A stretch of 64,000 nt of DNA from Ktedonobacter sp. SOSP1-85 (GCF_016587415.1 NZ_BNJI01000001.1:3325501-3389500), one strand, 5' to 3'. Numbered from the stretch's first letter, positions 46,387-55,450 are shown. Notes: generated by a model not told the origin, from the letters alone. Numbers and translations are program-made.

Positions 46387-46711
46387 GAAGATACTCCTTC
46401 TATCAGAATATATACTCATTCTAGCAGCAAGAGCAGCCATTGTGCGAACCCGGGAGCTCTAAAAAGGCATGACAAACGGGGTCCAGGGGCAGCGCCCCTG
46501 GCGGGGATTGGGGTGTCCCCAACTTCTTTTTTCTCTTGCCGCCGCAGGCGGCAGCCCAGGGCATAAAACAGAGAAGTCCCTTGTTGATACATAAAGAAAT
46601 GTTGATAGATACCTTGACATGTGGGAGAGAGATGGATAAAATATAAATAAAGCTTTATATGTTAAGGCTGGACCTCTCCTAGCCGATAATATAGTTTAGG
46701 AGGAGAGCTAG
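46387..46711. other. Intergenic region with hairpin cluster
   Basis: Contains CCAGGGGCAGCGCCCCTGG (46483-46501), a GGGG-TGT-CCCC hairpin after it, and GCCGCCGCAGGCGGC (46538-46552), identical to 42776-42790. The following 150 bp is A/T-rich and probably carries the promoter of the downstream regulator, which was not resolved. Confidence 0.5.
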
Positions 46712-47113
46712 TTGGTCGTAAGTGTTGACGAAAGAGAAGCAACTTCTCTGGAGAGTGATAGGCAGTTTATGGAAGACTGGCGCGATCTAAAAATGATGAC
46801 GAAAGCCCTGGGTGGCGTCGCTCGACTCACCATCGTCTATCACCTGGCCCGCCAGCCTGAGATTTCGGTGACCGACCTGACCGCAATGCTCAACATCAGT
46901 CAGCCATTAGTCTCATGGCATCTGCGTAAACTGCGTCGTGCGGGCCTGATTCAGACGCGCCGTACGGGTCGCCAGGTGTATTGTTCTTTAAATCACTCGC
47001 GTTTCCAGCAGTGTCTTGAGCGCCTGGGACGGTTAGTAGATCCCTCTCAGATTCTAGAGGTGCTTCCCGTAGGGAATGCTCTCATCGAGGCTGACGCGAG
47101 CATGAATGACTAG
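46712..47113 (+). CDS. ArsR-type winged-helix regulator
   Basis: 133 residues from TTG 46712, 6 nt after GGAGGAG. Helix-turn-helix region: LTIVYHLARQPEISVTDLTA, then ISQPLVSWHLRKLRRAGLI (recognition helix, about 65-83) and the wing TRRTGRQVYCSL. The usual metal-binding ELCVCDL motif is absent, so it probably does not sense metals that way. Target genes are unknown; the next gene is on the same strand after 264 bp of A/T-rich DNA in which I see no further gene. Confidence 0.85.
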   Translation: MVVSVDEREATSLESDRQFMEDWRDLKMMTKALGGVARLTIVYHLARQPEISVTDLTAMLNISQPLVSWHLRKLRRAGLIQTRRTGRQVYCSLNHSRFQQCLERLGRLVDPSQILEVLPVGNALIEADASMND

Positions 47114-47377
47114 ATGCATTTAAAAAACTCTACGTTTCGACAACATCATACAGATATGCCACCCCTGCTTCGGCATAACGTGCGTTTCCCAGAGCTTTTT
47201 CCGAGGTTGAGTATGCGCAGAAGAGGAAAATTTTTTAACAAAATTTACCTGATATTACAAAAACTTTGCGCATTTTACCTTGTCTTAAGAGGGAAACTTA
47301 ACGCATTCATGGTACTGTCTGTAGTGAAATAATCGGTACGTATGCACTTGTGATATGAAAGGTATAGAAGGAGCTAC

Positions 47378-48241
47378 ATGGTTACTCGTGATGGTTACAA
47401 TGGCACTGGCAATGAGAACAAAGCACTTGATGGCAACACTATTGCCTCGCTTGGGACCGCAGAGTTGGCGCGCCGCAAACAAATGACATTGCAGCAGGCG
47501 CAGGCCGCTGGCAAACATGGCAAAGCCGACGTCCACATGCATAGTACTTATAGCGATGGTAGCGCGACGATTGAGCAGATACTCCAACATGTCGAGCATA
47601 ACACCGATCTGAATGTCATCGCGATCACCGATCATGATGTGATTGAGGGGTCGTTGCGCGCACGTGACCTCTGGCGCGAGGGATCATACCGCTTCGACTT
47701 TATTGTTGGCGAAGAGGTGACCACCAAAGAGGGGCATCTGTTGGGCCTCTTTATCGAGAAGCGTATTCCTGCCGGTTTGAGCATGGAGCGGAGCATCGAT
47801 CTGATTCACGAACAGGGTGGTCTGGCAATTATTGCGCATCCCCTGCATCGCTTCTTCCGCCATAGTTGTCAGCGTACCGTCATGGATCGCATCCACGCCG
47901 CGCAAGATGTCTGGTTCGACGGCGCGGAGACCTGGAACGCCAGCTTTTGTGGCATCTATGCCAATGGCGTCGCTATGAGCATCAATCGCCAGCGCTATGG
48001 CCTCCCCGAACTGGGCAATAGCGACGCGCACTCCTTGAGCGCCATCGCTAGCGGCGTCACCTGGTTTGAGGGCGAGAACGCGGCCGACCTGCGCACGATG
48101 ATCCTGGCGGGTCAGACGGCCCCTGGCGGCAAGCTCTGGAATGTAGGGGCGTACGCGCAATGGGTACGCTACCTGATGAGCAAGCAAGGGCGCGAGGCCC
48201 GTCGCGAACGAATCAATACCGATATCGCGCAAATCGCCTAA
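47378..48241 (+). CDS. PHP domain phosphoesterase
   Basis: 287 residues from ATG 47378 behind GAAGGAG. Metal-binding PHP motifs: VHMHSTYSDGS (about 52-62), AITDHDVIEGS, EVTTKEGHLLG, IIAHPLHRF (about 151-159) and the late GNSDAHSL. Related enzymes include RNase AM and 3',5'-nucleoside bisphosphate phosphatases; this one has the same order of His/Asp ligands. A polar 45-residue N-terminus precedes the domain. Substrate not determined. Confidence 0.88.
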   Translation: MVTRDGYNGTGNENKALDGNTIASLGTAELARRKQMTLQQAQAAGKHGKADVHMHSTYSDGSATIEQILQHVEHNTDLNVIAITDHDVIEGSLRARDLWREGSYRFDFIVGEEVTTKEGHLLGLFIEKRIPAGLSMERSIDLIHEQGGLAIIAHPLHRFFRHSCQRTVMDRIHAAQDVWFDGAETWNASFCGIYANGVAMSINRQRYGLPELGNSDAHSLSAIASGVTWFEGENAADLRTMILAGQTAPGGKLWNVGAYAQWVRYLMSKQGREARRERINTDIAQIA

Positions 48242-48247
48242 ACAAAA

Positions 48248-48308
48248 TAGTAGCCGCGTACGCCAGTAGCGGGCTCCAGGAGCCCGCTACTGGCGTACGC
48301 GGCTACTA
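48248..48308. terminator. 30-bp palindrome with a one-base loop
   Basis: Arms 48248-48277 and 48279-48308 are exact complements around a single A, seven bases after the PHP gene's stop. There is no T run on the plus strand. Confidence 0.78.
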
Positions 48309-48310
48309 GG

Positions 48311-48638
48311 GAGCTACGCCCTGGTGCTGCTCACAAGTTTCTGCTATAATAGGCCACTTATTGACTGTTGCTATAGAACTGCCCTGCCTACAGAGGGGCA
48401 AACTTTTTTCCTAAGACTTTTTGGTGGTTAAGCAAGATGCGAAGGAGCGACTTTCTTCCCTCTATGTACCCGGCCGAGACGAGGAAGCGTGGAACCTGTC
48501 AGCCATGGCTGCTAGCCAGGTTCCCCCCAACCATGCTGCATAGGAAATTTGTCTGCTTGACAACCATTTTTTAGAGAAAGCCCATCTTCTACCAAAAAGA
48601 GCTAGTCCCATCGGGGCGAAGTATGATACAATAGATAT
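48311..48638 (+). promoter_or_regulatory. Leader region of the CDP-alcohol phosphatidyltransferase gene
   Basis: An extended -10 promoter TGCTATAAT is at 48342-48350. About 140 bp on lies a GGAACCTG/CAGGTTCC hairpin (about 48490-48523) enclosing AGCCATGGCT. A weak 39-codon frame from ATG 48438 was not annotated as a gene. Close to the next start is TATGATACAAT (48622-48632), a possible second -10. No known riboswitch was recognised. Confidence 0.45.
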
Positions 48639-49442
48639 ATGTTTAGTAGGCGCATACAGCAACGAGCCAGGCAACTGGTAATGTACATCGTACAACCCCT
48701 GGCCCGCTCGGGTGTCACCCCCAATATGTTGACCGGCATTGGACTGGTGCTGAGTATTCTTACCGCAGTAGTCATTGCGCAGGGATCACTGGTACTTGGG
48801 GGATGGCTGGTGCTGTTTGCGGGCATTTTTGACATGTTTGACGGGGCAATGGCCCGCGTCCAAAATGCCGCGACCACCTTTGGCGCTTTTCTCGATTCGA
48901 CCATCGACCGCTATTCAGAGAGTATCATTCTCCTGGGATTGCTCATCTATGCGTTACAGCATCCCAATGTACATGACGTGGTCTGGCCTGCTCCCTTTGA
49001 GCAAGGCTGGATGGTGACTCTGATTTTTGTTTCTGTTGTCGGATCGCTGATGGTCAGTTACACAAAAGCGCGCGCTGAAGGCCTGGGTATCGAGTGCAAG
49101 GTCGGACTTCTGGCTCGCCCGGAACGTGTCATCCTACTGGCTTTAGGTCTTATTACTGGTACTGGTATCTGGGCGCTGGCCCTGCTCGCGGTACTCTCAA
49201 ATGTAACCGCTATAGAGCGGATGCTCGCGGTCTGGCTGTCTGTTCGCCGGTCCGCACATGCTCAGGTCGCGCAATCGTCCCGACAGCAATCTCATGAGCA
49301 ACACGATACCAGTAAACCCGAACAGCGTCATTCGATACCTTATACAACCTTGAACACGGGGACGGACAAAAACGTTCAATCGAACCCTCGTCCCTTGCCC
49401 TCGAGCGTTTCGCCTCTCAATGAGGGCATAAAACACGAATGA
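48639..49442 (+). CDS. CDP-alcohol phosphatidyltransferase
   Basis: 267 residues; the membrane enzyme transfers a phosphatidyl group from CDP-diacylglycerol to an alcohol. The family signature DG-x2-AR-x8-G-x3-D-x3-D is complete: DMFDGAMARVQNAATTFGAF then LDSTIDRYSE (about 66-95). About six membrane segments; the last 65 residues are polar. The arrangement resembles phosphatidylinositol-phosphate or related synthases, and the alcohol cannot be named. There is no Shine-Dalgarno before ATG 48639, and a -10-like TACAAT ends 6 nt upstream, so a leaderless mRNA is possible. Confidence 0.88.
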   Translation: MFSRRIQQRARQLVMYIVQPLARSGVTPNMLTGIGLVLSILTAVVIAQGSLVLGGWLVLFAGIFDMFDGAMARVQNAATTFGAFLDSTIDRYSESIILLGLLIYALQHPNVHDVVWPAPFEQGWMVTLIFVSVVGSLMVSYTKARAEGLGIECKVGLLARPERVILLALGLITGTGIWALALLAVLSNVTAIERMLAVWLSVRRSAHAQVAQSSRQQSHEQHDTSKPEQRHSIPYTTLNTGTDKNVQSNPRPLPSSVSPLNEGIKHE

Positions 49443-49972
49443 TTCTAACGGCATAGACTTTGCGAGATCGGATTAGAGTACAGAGAACACATGCGTGTAT
49501 AACACGAGGCTGTGTACACTTATGGTGAAGGCCTGCGTGCTTTGTTCGTAAACATCATTCCATAGGGCAGGACTGCTAAGAGTTGATGGAGGGCGGAGAC
49601 TTGACTACGATGATTCATCAGAAAAGATCTTCACTTCGCCCTGGTACTTTCTTATGCGAAAACCAACTCCCCATGCGGGGGACAGCGCCACTCGCGTGAC
49701 TAGCGCTCACACGCTCAGGTTTTCAAATAGGTAGTATATTCGCTTACGCACAATCGCATAAATGCTGATGACGCACCAGGTAGGTCGTGAAACTGCATCT
49801 GATTGGGATACTTCTAGAGGCCTTTGTTGATAAGCATCTGCCTCAGGGCTGATAGGCTTATCTGGCCTTCCCATTAGAAGCCATCGTGCAGTGTTTCACC
49901 CACATCCCTCGGTCGTGCTTCCTATGATGATTCCCTGTGCTCTGTCCGTAGTGACTGAGACTGGAGATCTTA
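49443..49972. other. 530-bp intergenic region before the NYN gene
   Basis: Holds one branched-repeat copy on the minus strand (49651-49730) and a GATAAGC/GCTTATC hairpin near 49830-49863. A 29-codon frame from ATG 49610 runs into the repeat and is not convincing. No promoter stands out. Confidence 0.45.
49651..49730 (-). repeat. Branched repeat, copy 3 (longest form)
   Basis: Read on the minus strand: outer arms GAAAACC and GGTTTTC enclose three hairpins: AGCG...CGCT, GTCAC-GCGA-GTGGC and CCCC-GCAT-GGGG. The other copies at 54254, 54370 and 55386 contain two of these three. Confidence 0.8.
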
Positions 49973-52735
49973 GTGACAACAAAACATTCTCATTCTGATG
50001 ATCACAATGACGTTGATGCGAACATTGTAGAGCATCCGTCAGACCCCAACTCAACGGTTGAGTCGACCGCATCTGAAACCGCCACTTCTTCTGAGGCCGA
50101 GGCTGTGACAGGTTCCTCCTTTCCTGTCGTTGCTGACACTGTTTCTCAGGAGCAGCATGTTGAGGAGGAGGCTCAGCAGCAGGCTGAAGAGCCTACAACT
50201 CCAGTAGCATCTTCCTCCACTGATACTGAGGCATCTTTGCCCACGTCAAGTGAGGTTTCTGCATCTGTACCATCCCCTGAGCTGAGCACCGCCTCGTCCG
50301 CACACGAGCAGGAAGAGGCTACACCCGTTGCCGAGAAGGCCGAAAGCGTTGCCGATGCCTCTCAGAAGGAGCTACCGACACTCTCAGAGACGGACACAAA
50401 TCGCGCCGAGGTAACGCAACCGGCTGATGCGGAGATCCCCGCTCAAGAGGAGACGGTCGAAGCCCCGCGTGCGACAGAAGAGCAGGCACAGGAGGCACCC
50501 ACGACGCCTGAGCAGGAGCCGCTGCCTGTAGTAGGCTCCAGCGAGGCCGAGACGCCTGAGCCTCAGCCCCCAACGGTGATTGAAGTAGATGTCCAGGCCA
50601 TCGAGGAGAAATTGTCTCCATTTGGTCAGGAAAGCTTTGCCTCGCTACATCCGTCAAAGGAAGACGAGGTTCGCTCCTTTACCTCTTTCATTGAAGAATT
50701 TCGCCAGGCCGAGGCCCAGGCGCGCTTTGATGCCTCGCTGCGTGAGTCGCAGCTAGAGGCCTTCGCGCTGCTTTCACCCCTGGCTCAGCGCCAGGTGGAG
50801 CGTACGCAGACTGGGCAGGAGCAGGAAGAGAGCCAGGATATGGTGGCAGGAGAAGAGGCGACTAGCTCTACTCCCGTTGCCGAGCCTGAGCGTTTGGACG
50901 AGACGATTTCTAGCCCTGCTGACACGCAGGAGACAGTGCCTGAGCGCACGACGGAAGAGGTACCTACAAGCATGAGCGAGAGCGAAGAGAAGAAAAATGT
51001 GGAGTCGGTGAAGAGCGAAGAGGAGGGCGCCGCTCAGCCAGTAAAAGAGCGAGCGGTCTCACCTCTCTTGCGCCCGGCCTCGCGTATTCGCTTCCCTCGT
51101 CATAGCGCCCGTCACCTGCGCGATGAGCGCGAAAAGGAGAAAGCCGCCTCAAATGAGGCTGAGGCTCCAGTCCAGCCTGAAGCCGAGGCCCAGCCCGAAG
51201 CTGCGCCCGCGCCTGCTGAGAGCACACCGCCACGTCCCGCGCGTCGTTATCGCTTCGACCGTCCCTCTGCCTCAAAAGCAGCAGCGGCTAAGCCGGCGCC
51301 TGCCACCAGTGGCGCGCCCAGTGCCCTCAACGGGACGACCCCTTCAGCTCCAGCCATGCATGCCGAAGAGCCTAAAGAGACCAAAGAGACCAAAGAGACC
51401 CCGGAGATCCGCGCGGTTGAAGCCGAAGCCCAGCCCGAAGTGGCGCCGAAAGCTGCGGAGACCGCAGCGGGTCGCGAAGGACAGACAAGCAAGAAAGCTA
51501 ATCAGGATTCTACTGCCTCCGAAACAGCGACGCCACCCGTCAAAGAGAATGGGCGTCGTCGAGGACATGAGCGCCAGAAAGAAGTGACAAGCACTATGGC
51601 AACATCCCCTGTAGCGCCAAACTCGGATAATACACCAACATATACAACCCTGGCGGCGGCCGTCGAGGAGATCGCGCCTGAAGATCTGCCACCCCTGGAA
51701 TATTCTGAATTGCAGAAGGCGGCATCTTCGCGTCGTCGTCGTCGCCATCGCCCTACGACAGGTAGCACAAGCGCGCCGGTTACTCCGACGCCTTTAGAGC
51801 CAACACCCGCACCAGCGCTAGCGCAGCCAACCGCGCCCGCGCGTGGACAGAGCAATGAACTCGCGACACCAGTGAGCTCATTGCCTCAGTCTCCTTCAGG
51901 GATGGCATATTCCATCGTGTCGGGCTACACGATCAACCAGATGAATCATGGCGGCGATCTGCCCGGCCCATTTATGGGACCTGATCCCTCGCCCGCGCGT
52001 GGCAGTGTCGTGAGCCGCGATGGAGGACGCACTATTGCCCGTGCCGAGGTTCAGCGCACGCCTTCCTACCCGGTCTCAACGCCTGGCTCGGGTCGTGGCC
52101 AGGAGGGTATGCCCAGCGCCGCCGCGTTTAATCACTTTACCAACTCGATAGTGCAGGCCTTGCAGTTGCAGTCAGACCGCCTGGTGACAGAGATGCGCCG
52201 TCAAGCGCAGGCTCCCACCAATGTCTCGGTCACCCTGCCTCCTTTCCCCTCGACTGAGCGCGTAGGCGTCTTCGTCGACGTGGCTAACCTGCTCTACTCA
52301 GCGCGTACCCTGCGCATGTCGGTTGACTTTGGCAAGCTGCTGGACTTCCTGCGCGGTAATCGCCGCCTGGTGCGTGCACAGGCCTATTGTCCCACCAGCC
52401 CCCAGGCCGGTGATGAGCAGATGTTCTTGCAGGCCGTGAAGGGTCTGGGCTATCGCATTACCACTAAGAACTACAAGACCTTCTCCAGCGGTGCGAAAAA
52501 GGCCGACCTGGACCTCGACCTGTGTATGGATGTCGTACGCCTGGTTGAGGGGCGCGCGGTCGACTGCGTTGTGCTGGTCAGTGGTGACAGTGACTTTATG
52601 CCTATGCTCGACTACTGCTCCGATCATGGTGTGCGCGTTGAAGTGGCCGCCTTTGACGAGGCGATGTCTGCTACCCTGCGCCAGAGCTGTGATCTCTTCG
52701 TCAATCTCTCGTTGCTCGAAGAAATTCGCTCGTAG
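49973..52735 (+). CDS. NYN (LabA-like) domain protein with a very long disordered N-terminal region
   Basis: 920 residues from GTG 49973, 7 nt after GGAG. Residues 1 to about 755 are low complexity: first acidic (Glu/Ala/Thr/Pro), then mixed with basic patches (RPARRYRF, HSARHLRDERE) and a KETKETKET run. The C-terminal 160 residues are a NYN domain of the LabA/DUF88 kind: GVFVDVANLLYSAR, KKADLDLDLCMDV and LVSGDSDFMPMLDY, supplying the conserved acidic residues of PIN-like nucleases. RNA cleavage is the family expectation. The Arg-rich segments resemble those of RNase E-type scaffolds, so a role in an RNA-processing complex is possible but not shown. Confidence 0.87.
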   Translation: MTTKHSHSDDHNDVDANIVEHPSDPNSTVESTASETATSSEAEAVTGSSFPVVADTVSQEQHVEEEAQQQAEEPTTPVASSSTDTEASLPTSSEVSASVPSPELSTASSAHEQEEATPVAEKAESVADASQKELPTLSETDTNRAEVTQPADAEIPAQEETVEAPRATEEQAQEAPTTPEQEPLPVVGSSEAETPEPQPPTVIEVDVQAIEEKLSPFGQESFASLHPSKEDEVRSFTSFIEEFRQAEAQARFDASLRESQLEAFALLSPLAQRQVERTQTGQEQEESQDMVAGEEATSSTPVAEPERLDETISSPADTQETVPERTTEEVPTSMSESEEKKNVESVKSEEEGAAQPVKERAVSPLLRPASRIRFPRHSARHLRDEREKEKAASNEAEAPVQPEAEAQPEAAPAPAESTPPRPARRYRFDRPSASKAAAAKPAPATSGAPSALNGTTPSAPAMHAEEPKETKETKETPEIRAVEAEAQPEVAPKAAETAAGREGQTSKKANQDSTASETATPPVKENGRRRGHERQKEVTSTMATSPVAPNSDNTPTYTTLAAAVEEIAPEDLPPLEYSELQKAASSRRRRRHRPTTGSTSAPVTPTPLEPTPAPALAQPTAPARGQSNELATPVSSLPQSPSGMAYSIVSGYTINQMNHGGDLPGPFMGPDPSPARGSVVSRDGGRTIARAEVQRTPSYPVSTPGSGRGQEGMPSAAAFNHFTNSIVQALQLQSDRLVTEMRRQAQAPTNVSVTLPPFPSTERVGVFVDVANLLYSARTLRMSVDFGKLLDFLRGNRRLVRAQAYCPTSPQAGDEQMFLQAVKGLGYRITTKNYKTFSSGAKKADLDLDLCMDVVRLVEGRAVDCVVLVSGDSDFMPMLDYCSDHGVRVEVAAFDEAMSATLRQSCDLFVNLSLLEEIRS

Positions 52736-52756
52736 TAATCCCAGAGAAAATATGTT

Positions 52757-52791
52757 AAAATGGCAGCGGTTTTTAACTCTGCCATTTTTTT
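52757..52791 (+). terminator. Intrinsic terminator of the NYN gene
   Basis: AAAATGGCAG (52757-52766) pairs with CTGCCATTTT (52779-52788), followed by more T to 52791. Confidence 0.88.
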
Positions 52792-52814
52792 GTGCTGATT
52801 CAGGATGCATTTTT

Positions 52815-52843
52815 TTGCTTCACAGCAATAAGAATGCTATACT
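52815..52843 (+). promoter_or_regulatory. Promoter of the BMP lipoprotein gene
   Basis: TTGCTT (52815-52820), 17 nt, TATACT (52838-52843) with an extended TGC. The leader to the start codon is about 240 nt. It can form CACGCTC/GAGTGTG, CTCTCCC/GGGGAGAG and CTGGTA/TACCAG stems; no known riboswitch was recognised. Confidence 0.65.
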
Positions 52844-53086
52844 ACGTAACTGGCAGGCAATAAAAAGCATTCACGCTCTCCCTGGGCGCGAGTGTGGGAA
52901 TAAGCAGGGGGAGAGATGTCCTGGTACGGGTCATTTTTCACCCTTCAAAAGCTGAGGAATACCAGTTCTATATTAGTGGATCTATATGTGACGATTTTTG
53001 TGATCGTACAAGCCACCTGTGATAACTGGTTGCTATGTTCACATTTTTATATTTCTCTATCTATAGAGGAGAAAGGACCCTATCGA

Positions 53087-54181
53087 ATGCGTCGCCCGTA
53101 TTTGCGTGGTAAGTATGGCTGGTTCGTCCAGATTACTCTGCTGCTCTCGCTTGTGGCCATGGTACTCTCTGCTTGTGGCGGTAGCTCAAATGGTGGGAAC
53201 ACCACCGGCAATAACACAACTCCCGCTATCAAGGTCTCCCTGGTAACCGACATCGGCGGCCTGAATGACAATGGCTTTAACCACCTCTCATACGTTGGTT
53301 ATACCAAAGCCAGGAAAGAGTTGAACTTCGACGAGCGCGTCATTCAGTCGACATCACAGAACGACTATGTCTCAAACCTGACCCAGGCTGCCCAGGCTGC
53401 TGACCTCGTCTTCGCCGTTGGCTTCCTGATGCAGACCCCTATCTACCAGGTTGCCAAGCAGTTCCCCAACAAAAAATTCGCCATCATTGATGGCTGTGCC
53501 ACGGCTCCAGGTCAGTCTGACTGCACCACCCTGCCAAACGTCGCGCCGCTCTTCTTCAAAGAGCAGGAGGCGGGTTGTCTCGTAGGTGCGATGGCGGGCC
53601 AGATGGAGCTTGATGGCAAGAGCAAGCTGCCAAAGCTCTCCGGTTCAAATGTTATTAGCGCGGTTGGTGGCCAGGCGATCCCCCCCGTGAACCACTACAT
53701 CGCGGGCTACAAGTACTGCGCGCAGAAGGTCGATCCCAAGGTCAAAGTTGTGGTTGGCTTCTCCCAGGATTTCGCCAACGTCGCCAAGTGTAAAGACATG
53801 GCCCTGACCCAGATCGACCAGCAGAAGTCGGACATCGTCTTCCAGGTCGCTGGTGGTTGTGGTATCGGCGCACTGGACGCCGCCAACCAGAAGGGCGTGT
53901 ATGGTATTGGTGTCGACGCTGACCAGGGTTACCTGCACAGCGATGTCATCACCAGCGCTCTCAAGCGTGTTGATACCGCTGTCTACAGCACGATTGTCAA
54001 CTTCTCGAAGAACCAGTACACCAACACTCCTCCCGTCTTCGACCTGAAGCAGGATGGTGTTGGGTATGCGACGCCTTCGAGCGATGTTCCTGCCGACGCC
54101 AAGGCCAAGGCCGACGAGTTCGCGCAGATGATCAAGAGCGGCACGCTGACGCCGCCTGCTGACATTCCTGCGGACAAATAA
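53087..54181 (+). CDS. BMP-family substrate-binding lipoprotein
   Basis: 364 residues from ATG 53087 behind GAGGAGAAAGGA. Lipoprotein signal: basic start, hydrophobic stretch and lipobox LSAC (Cys about 29), then a Gly/Ser/Asn linker. The BMP/PnrA fold is marked by VTDIGGLNDNGFNHLSY, FAVGFLMQTPIYQVAKQFP, FAIIDG and VFQVAGGCGIGALDAA. Family members bind nucleosides for ABC import. No permease or ATPase gene is adjacent, so it is an orphan binding protein here. A strong terminator follows. Confidence 0.9.
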   Translation: MRRPYLRGKYGWFVQITLLLSLVAMVLSACGGSSNGGNTTGNNTTPAIKVSLVTDIGGLNDNGFNHLSYVGYTKARKELNFDERVIQSTSQNDYVSNLTQAAQAADLVFAVGFLMQTPIYQVAKQFPNKKFAIIDGCATAPGQSDCTTLPNVAPLFFKEQEAGCLVGAMAGQMELDGKSKLPKLSGSNVISAVGGQAIPPVNHYIAGYKYCAQKVDPKVKVVVGFSQDFANVAKCKDMALTQIDQQKSDIVFQVAGGCGIGALDAANQKGVYGIGVDADQGYLHSDVITSALKRVDTAVYSTIVNFSKNQYTNTPPVFDLKQDGVGYATPSSDVPADAKAKADEFAQMIKSGTLTPPADIPADK

Positions 54182-54195
54182 ATACGATCAAACGC

Positions 54196-54243
54196 AAAAG
54201 TCGAAAGCGGTTACTCTACTCTGGGTGGCCGCTTTCGACTTTT
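54196..54243 (+). terminator. Intrinsic terminator of the BMP gene
   Basis: AAAAGTCGAAAGCGG (54196-54210) pairs exactly with 54229-54243, 18-nt loop, ending in a TTTTT run. Confidence 0.9.
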
Positions 54244-54253
54244 TAGTGTCTAC

Positions 54254-54314
54254 CTATCCGAAATCCTGAGCACGAAGTGCTAGTCGCGAGAGCGGCGTTG
54301 GATTTCGGAATAAG
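54254..54314 (+). repeat. Branched repeat, copy 1
   Basis: Outer arms CCGAAATCC and GGATTTCGG enclose hairpins AGCAC-GAA-GTGCT and GTCGC-GAGA-GCGGC, giving a three-way junction. Confidence 0.8.
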
Positions 54315-54369
54315 AACCAAGTATGACAACATTGGCATAGGTTTGTTTATTATCAATTTTACTGTAGGC

Positions 54370-54430
54370 CTTATCAGAAAACCTGAGCGCGGAGCGCTAG
54401 CCACGAGAGTGGCGTTGGTTTTCGCATAAG
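54370..54430 (+). repeat. Branched repeat, copy 2
   Basis: Outer arms GAAAACC and GGTTTTC enclose AGCGC-GGA-GCGCT and GCCAC-GAGA-GTGGC. Compared with copy 1, each arm has changed on both sides so that pairing is kept. Confidence 0.8.
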
Positions 54431-54525
54431 AGGTAGGCTCAGGTAAACGTGTGTGCGAGTGAAGATAAAGAAGGGCGTAATCCCTGACTTCAGACGTACA
54501 GGCGTCTCTCATGGGTCAAAAATCC

Positions 54526-55305
54526 TTAGGCCGTCCTGGCACTAACCTCGAGTACTGTATCCATGGCATGAAGTTGCTTGACTACAGGCTGAGAGCATTC
54601 CTCAATAAAGGCTCCAAAGAGATTTTTCCATGCTGGCTCATCATTCCAGATTTCTTCGGGATGACACTGGGCCGCGAGCATAAAGCGATGATCAGGTATC
54701 TCCAATAACTCCGCCACACCATCCTCTGCCCGTCCACTGATGATGACCCCGGAACCAGGTTCTTTCACCGCCTGGTGATGTAGGCTATTGACGCCCAGAT
54801 CATACTTGCCCAGGATAGTAGCCATGCGGCTCTCCTCCTGAACGTTGATGCGGTGGACGATCTGATTGCGCGGCAACTCCCAGTTGGGATGCTTCAAGCT
54901 CTGGGGATACTGTGCCTCCAGATCCTGGTAGAGGCTGCCACCCAGGGCCACATTCAACATCTGCATACCACGGCAAATACCGATTGTGGGAAGATTCTCC
55001 CGCACAACCCAGCGGACTAGTTCCAGCTCCAAATCATCGAGTTGCGGGTTGGTTTTTCCCAGCATAGGATGTGGCTCTTCATTATAGTGACGTGGATGCA
55101 AGTCGATTCCACCTGAGAGTAACAAGCCATCAAGGCGAGGCAGAAGCGTCTGGAGGCCAGCGAGATCGTCAAGAATAGGGATGAGAATAGGGACGCCACC
55201 CGCTGCTTCCACTGCCCGTATGTATGCTATGTTGTTGTAGAATATGGGCCGATCCGACTCAGCCCCCACGCCTGCATGGCAAGGTATACCGATTAATGGA
55301 CGCAT
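54526..55305 (-). CDS. Class I glutamine amidotransferase-like hydrolase (peptidase C26, PuuD-like)
   Basis: 259 residues. The gamma-glutamyl hydrolase fold shows DGLLLSGGIDLHPRHY (about 58-73), the catalytic Cys in IGICRGMQMLNVALGG (about 114) and His/Glu in AAQCHPEE (about 216-220). Enzymes of this group release glutamate from gamma-glutamyl compounds such as gamma-glutamyl-GABA. No putrescine genes lie beside it, so the exact substrate is open. The start at 55305 gives the usual MRPLIGIPCH opening. Confidence 0.9.
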   Translation of the reverse strand: MRPLIGIPCHAGVGAESDRPIFYNNIAYIRAVEAAGGVPILIPILDDLAGLQTLLPRLDGLLLSGGIDLHPRHYNEEPHPMLGKTNPQLDDLELELVRWVVRENLPTIGICRGMQMLNVALGGSLYQDLEAQYPQSLKHPNWELPRNQIVHRINVQEESRMATILGKYDLGVNSLHHQAVKEPGSGVIISGRAEDGVAELLEIPDHRFMLAAQCHPEEIWNDEPAWKNLFGAFIEECSQPVVKQLHAMDTVLEVSARTA

Positions 55306-55385
55306 TACCAGTTACTGCCTTTCTAAATGTGTTCAAACTCGTTCACATTGATGATTGCGGTGAAAACATCCGCAAGGAAGATCTT

Positions 55386-55442
55386 CTTATCCGAAATCCT
55401 GAGCGCGCTTGTCCCCGAATGGGGGTTGGATTTCGGAATAAA
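55386..55442 (+). repeat. Branched repeat, copy 4 (short form)
   Basis: Outer arms CCGAAATCC and GGATTTCGG; the first hairpin is reduced to AGCGCGCT, the second is missing, and the third (CCCC-GAAT-GGGG) is present. Confidence 0.75.
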
Positions 55443-55450
55443 ATCATAAT

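Noticed and set aside
48311..48638. Riboswitch before the phosphatidyltransferase gene
   Set aside because: A hairpin and a long leader are present, but no sequence or fold of a known riboswitch class could be matched by eye.
49610..49699. 29-codon frame before the NYN gene
   Set aside because: It runs into a structural repeat, has a poorly placed ribosome site and resembles no known leader peptide.
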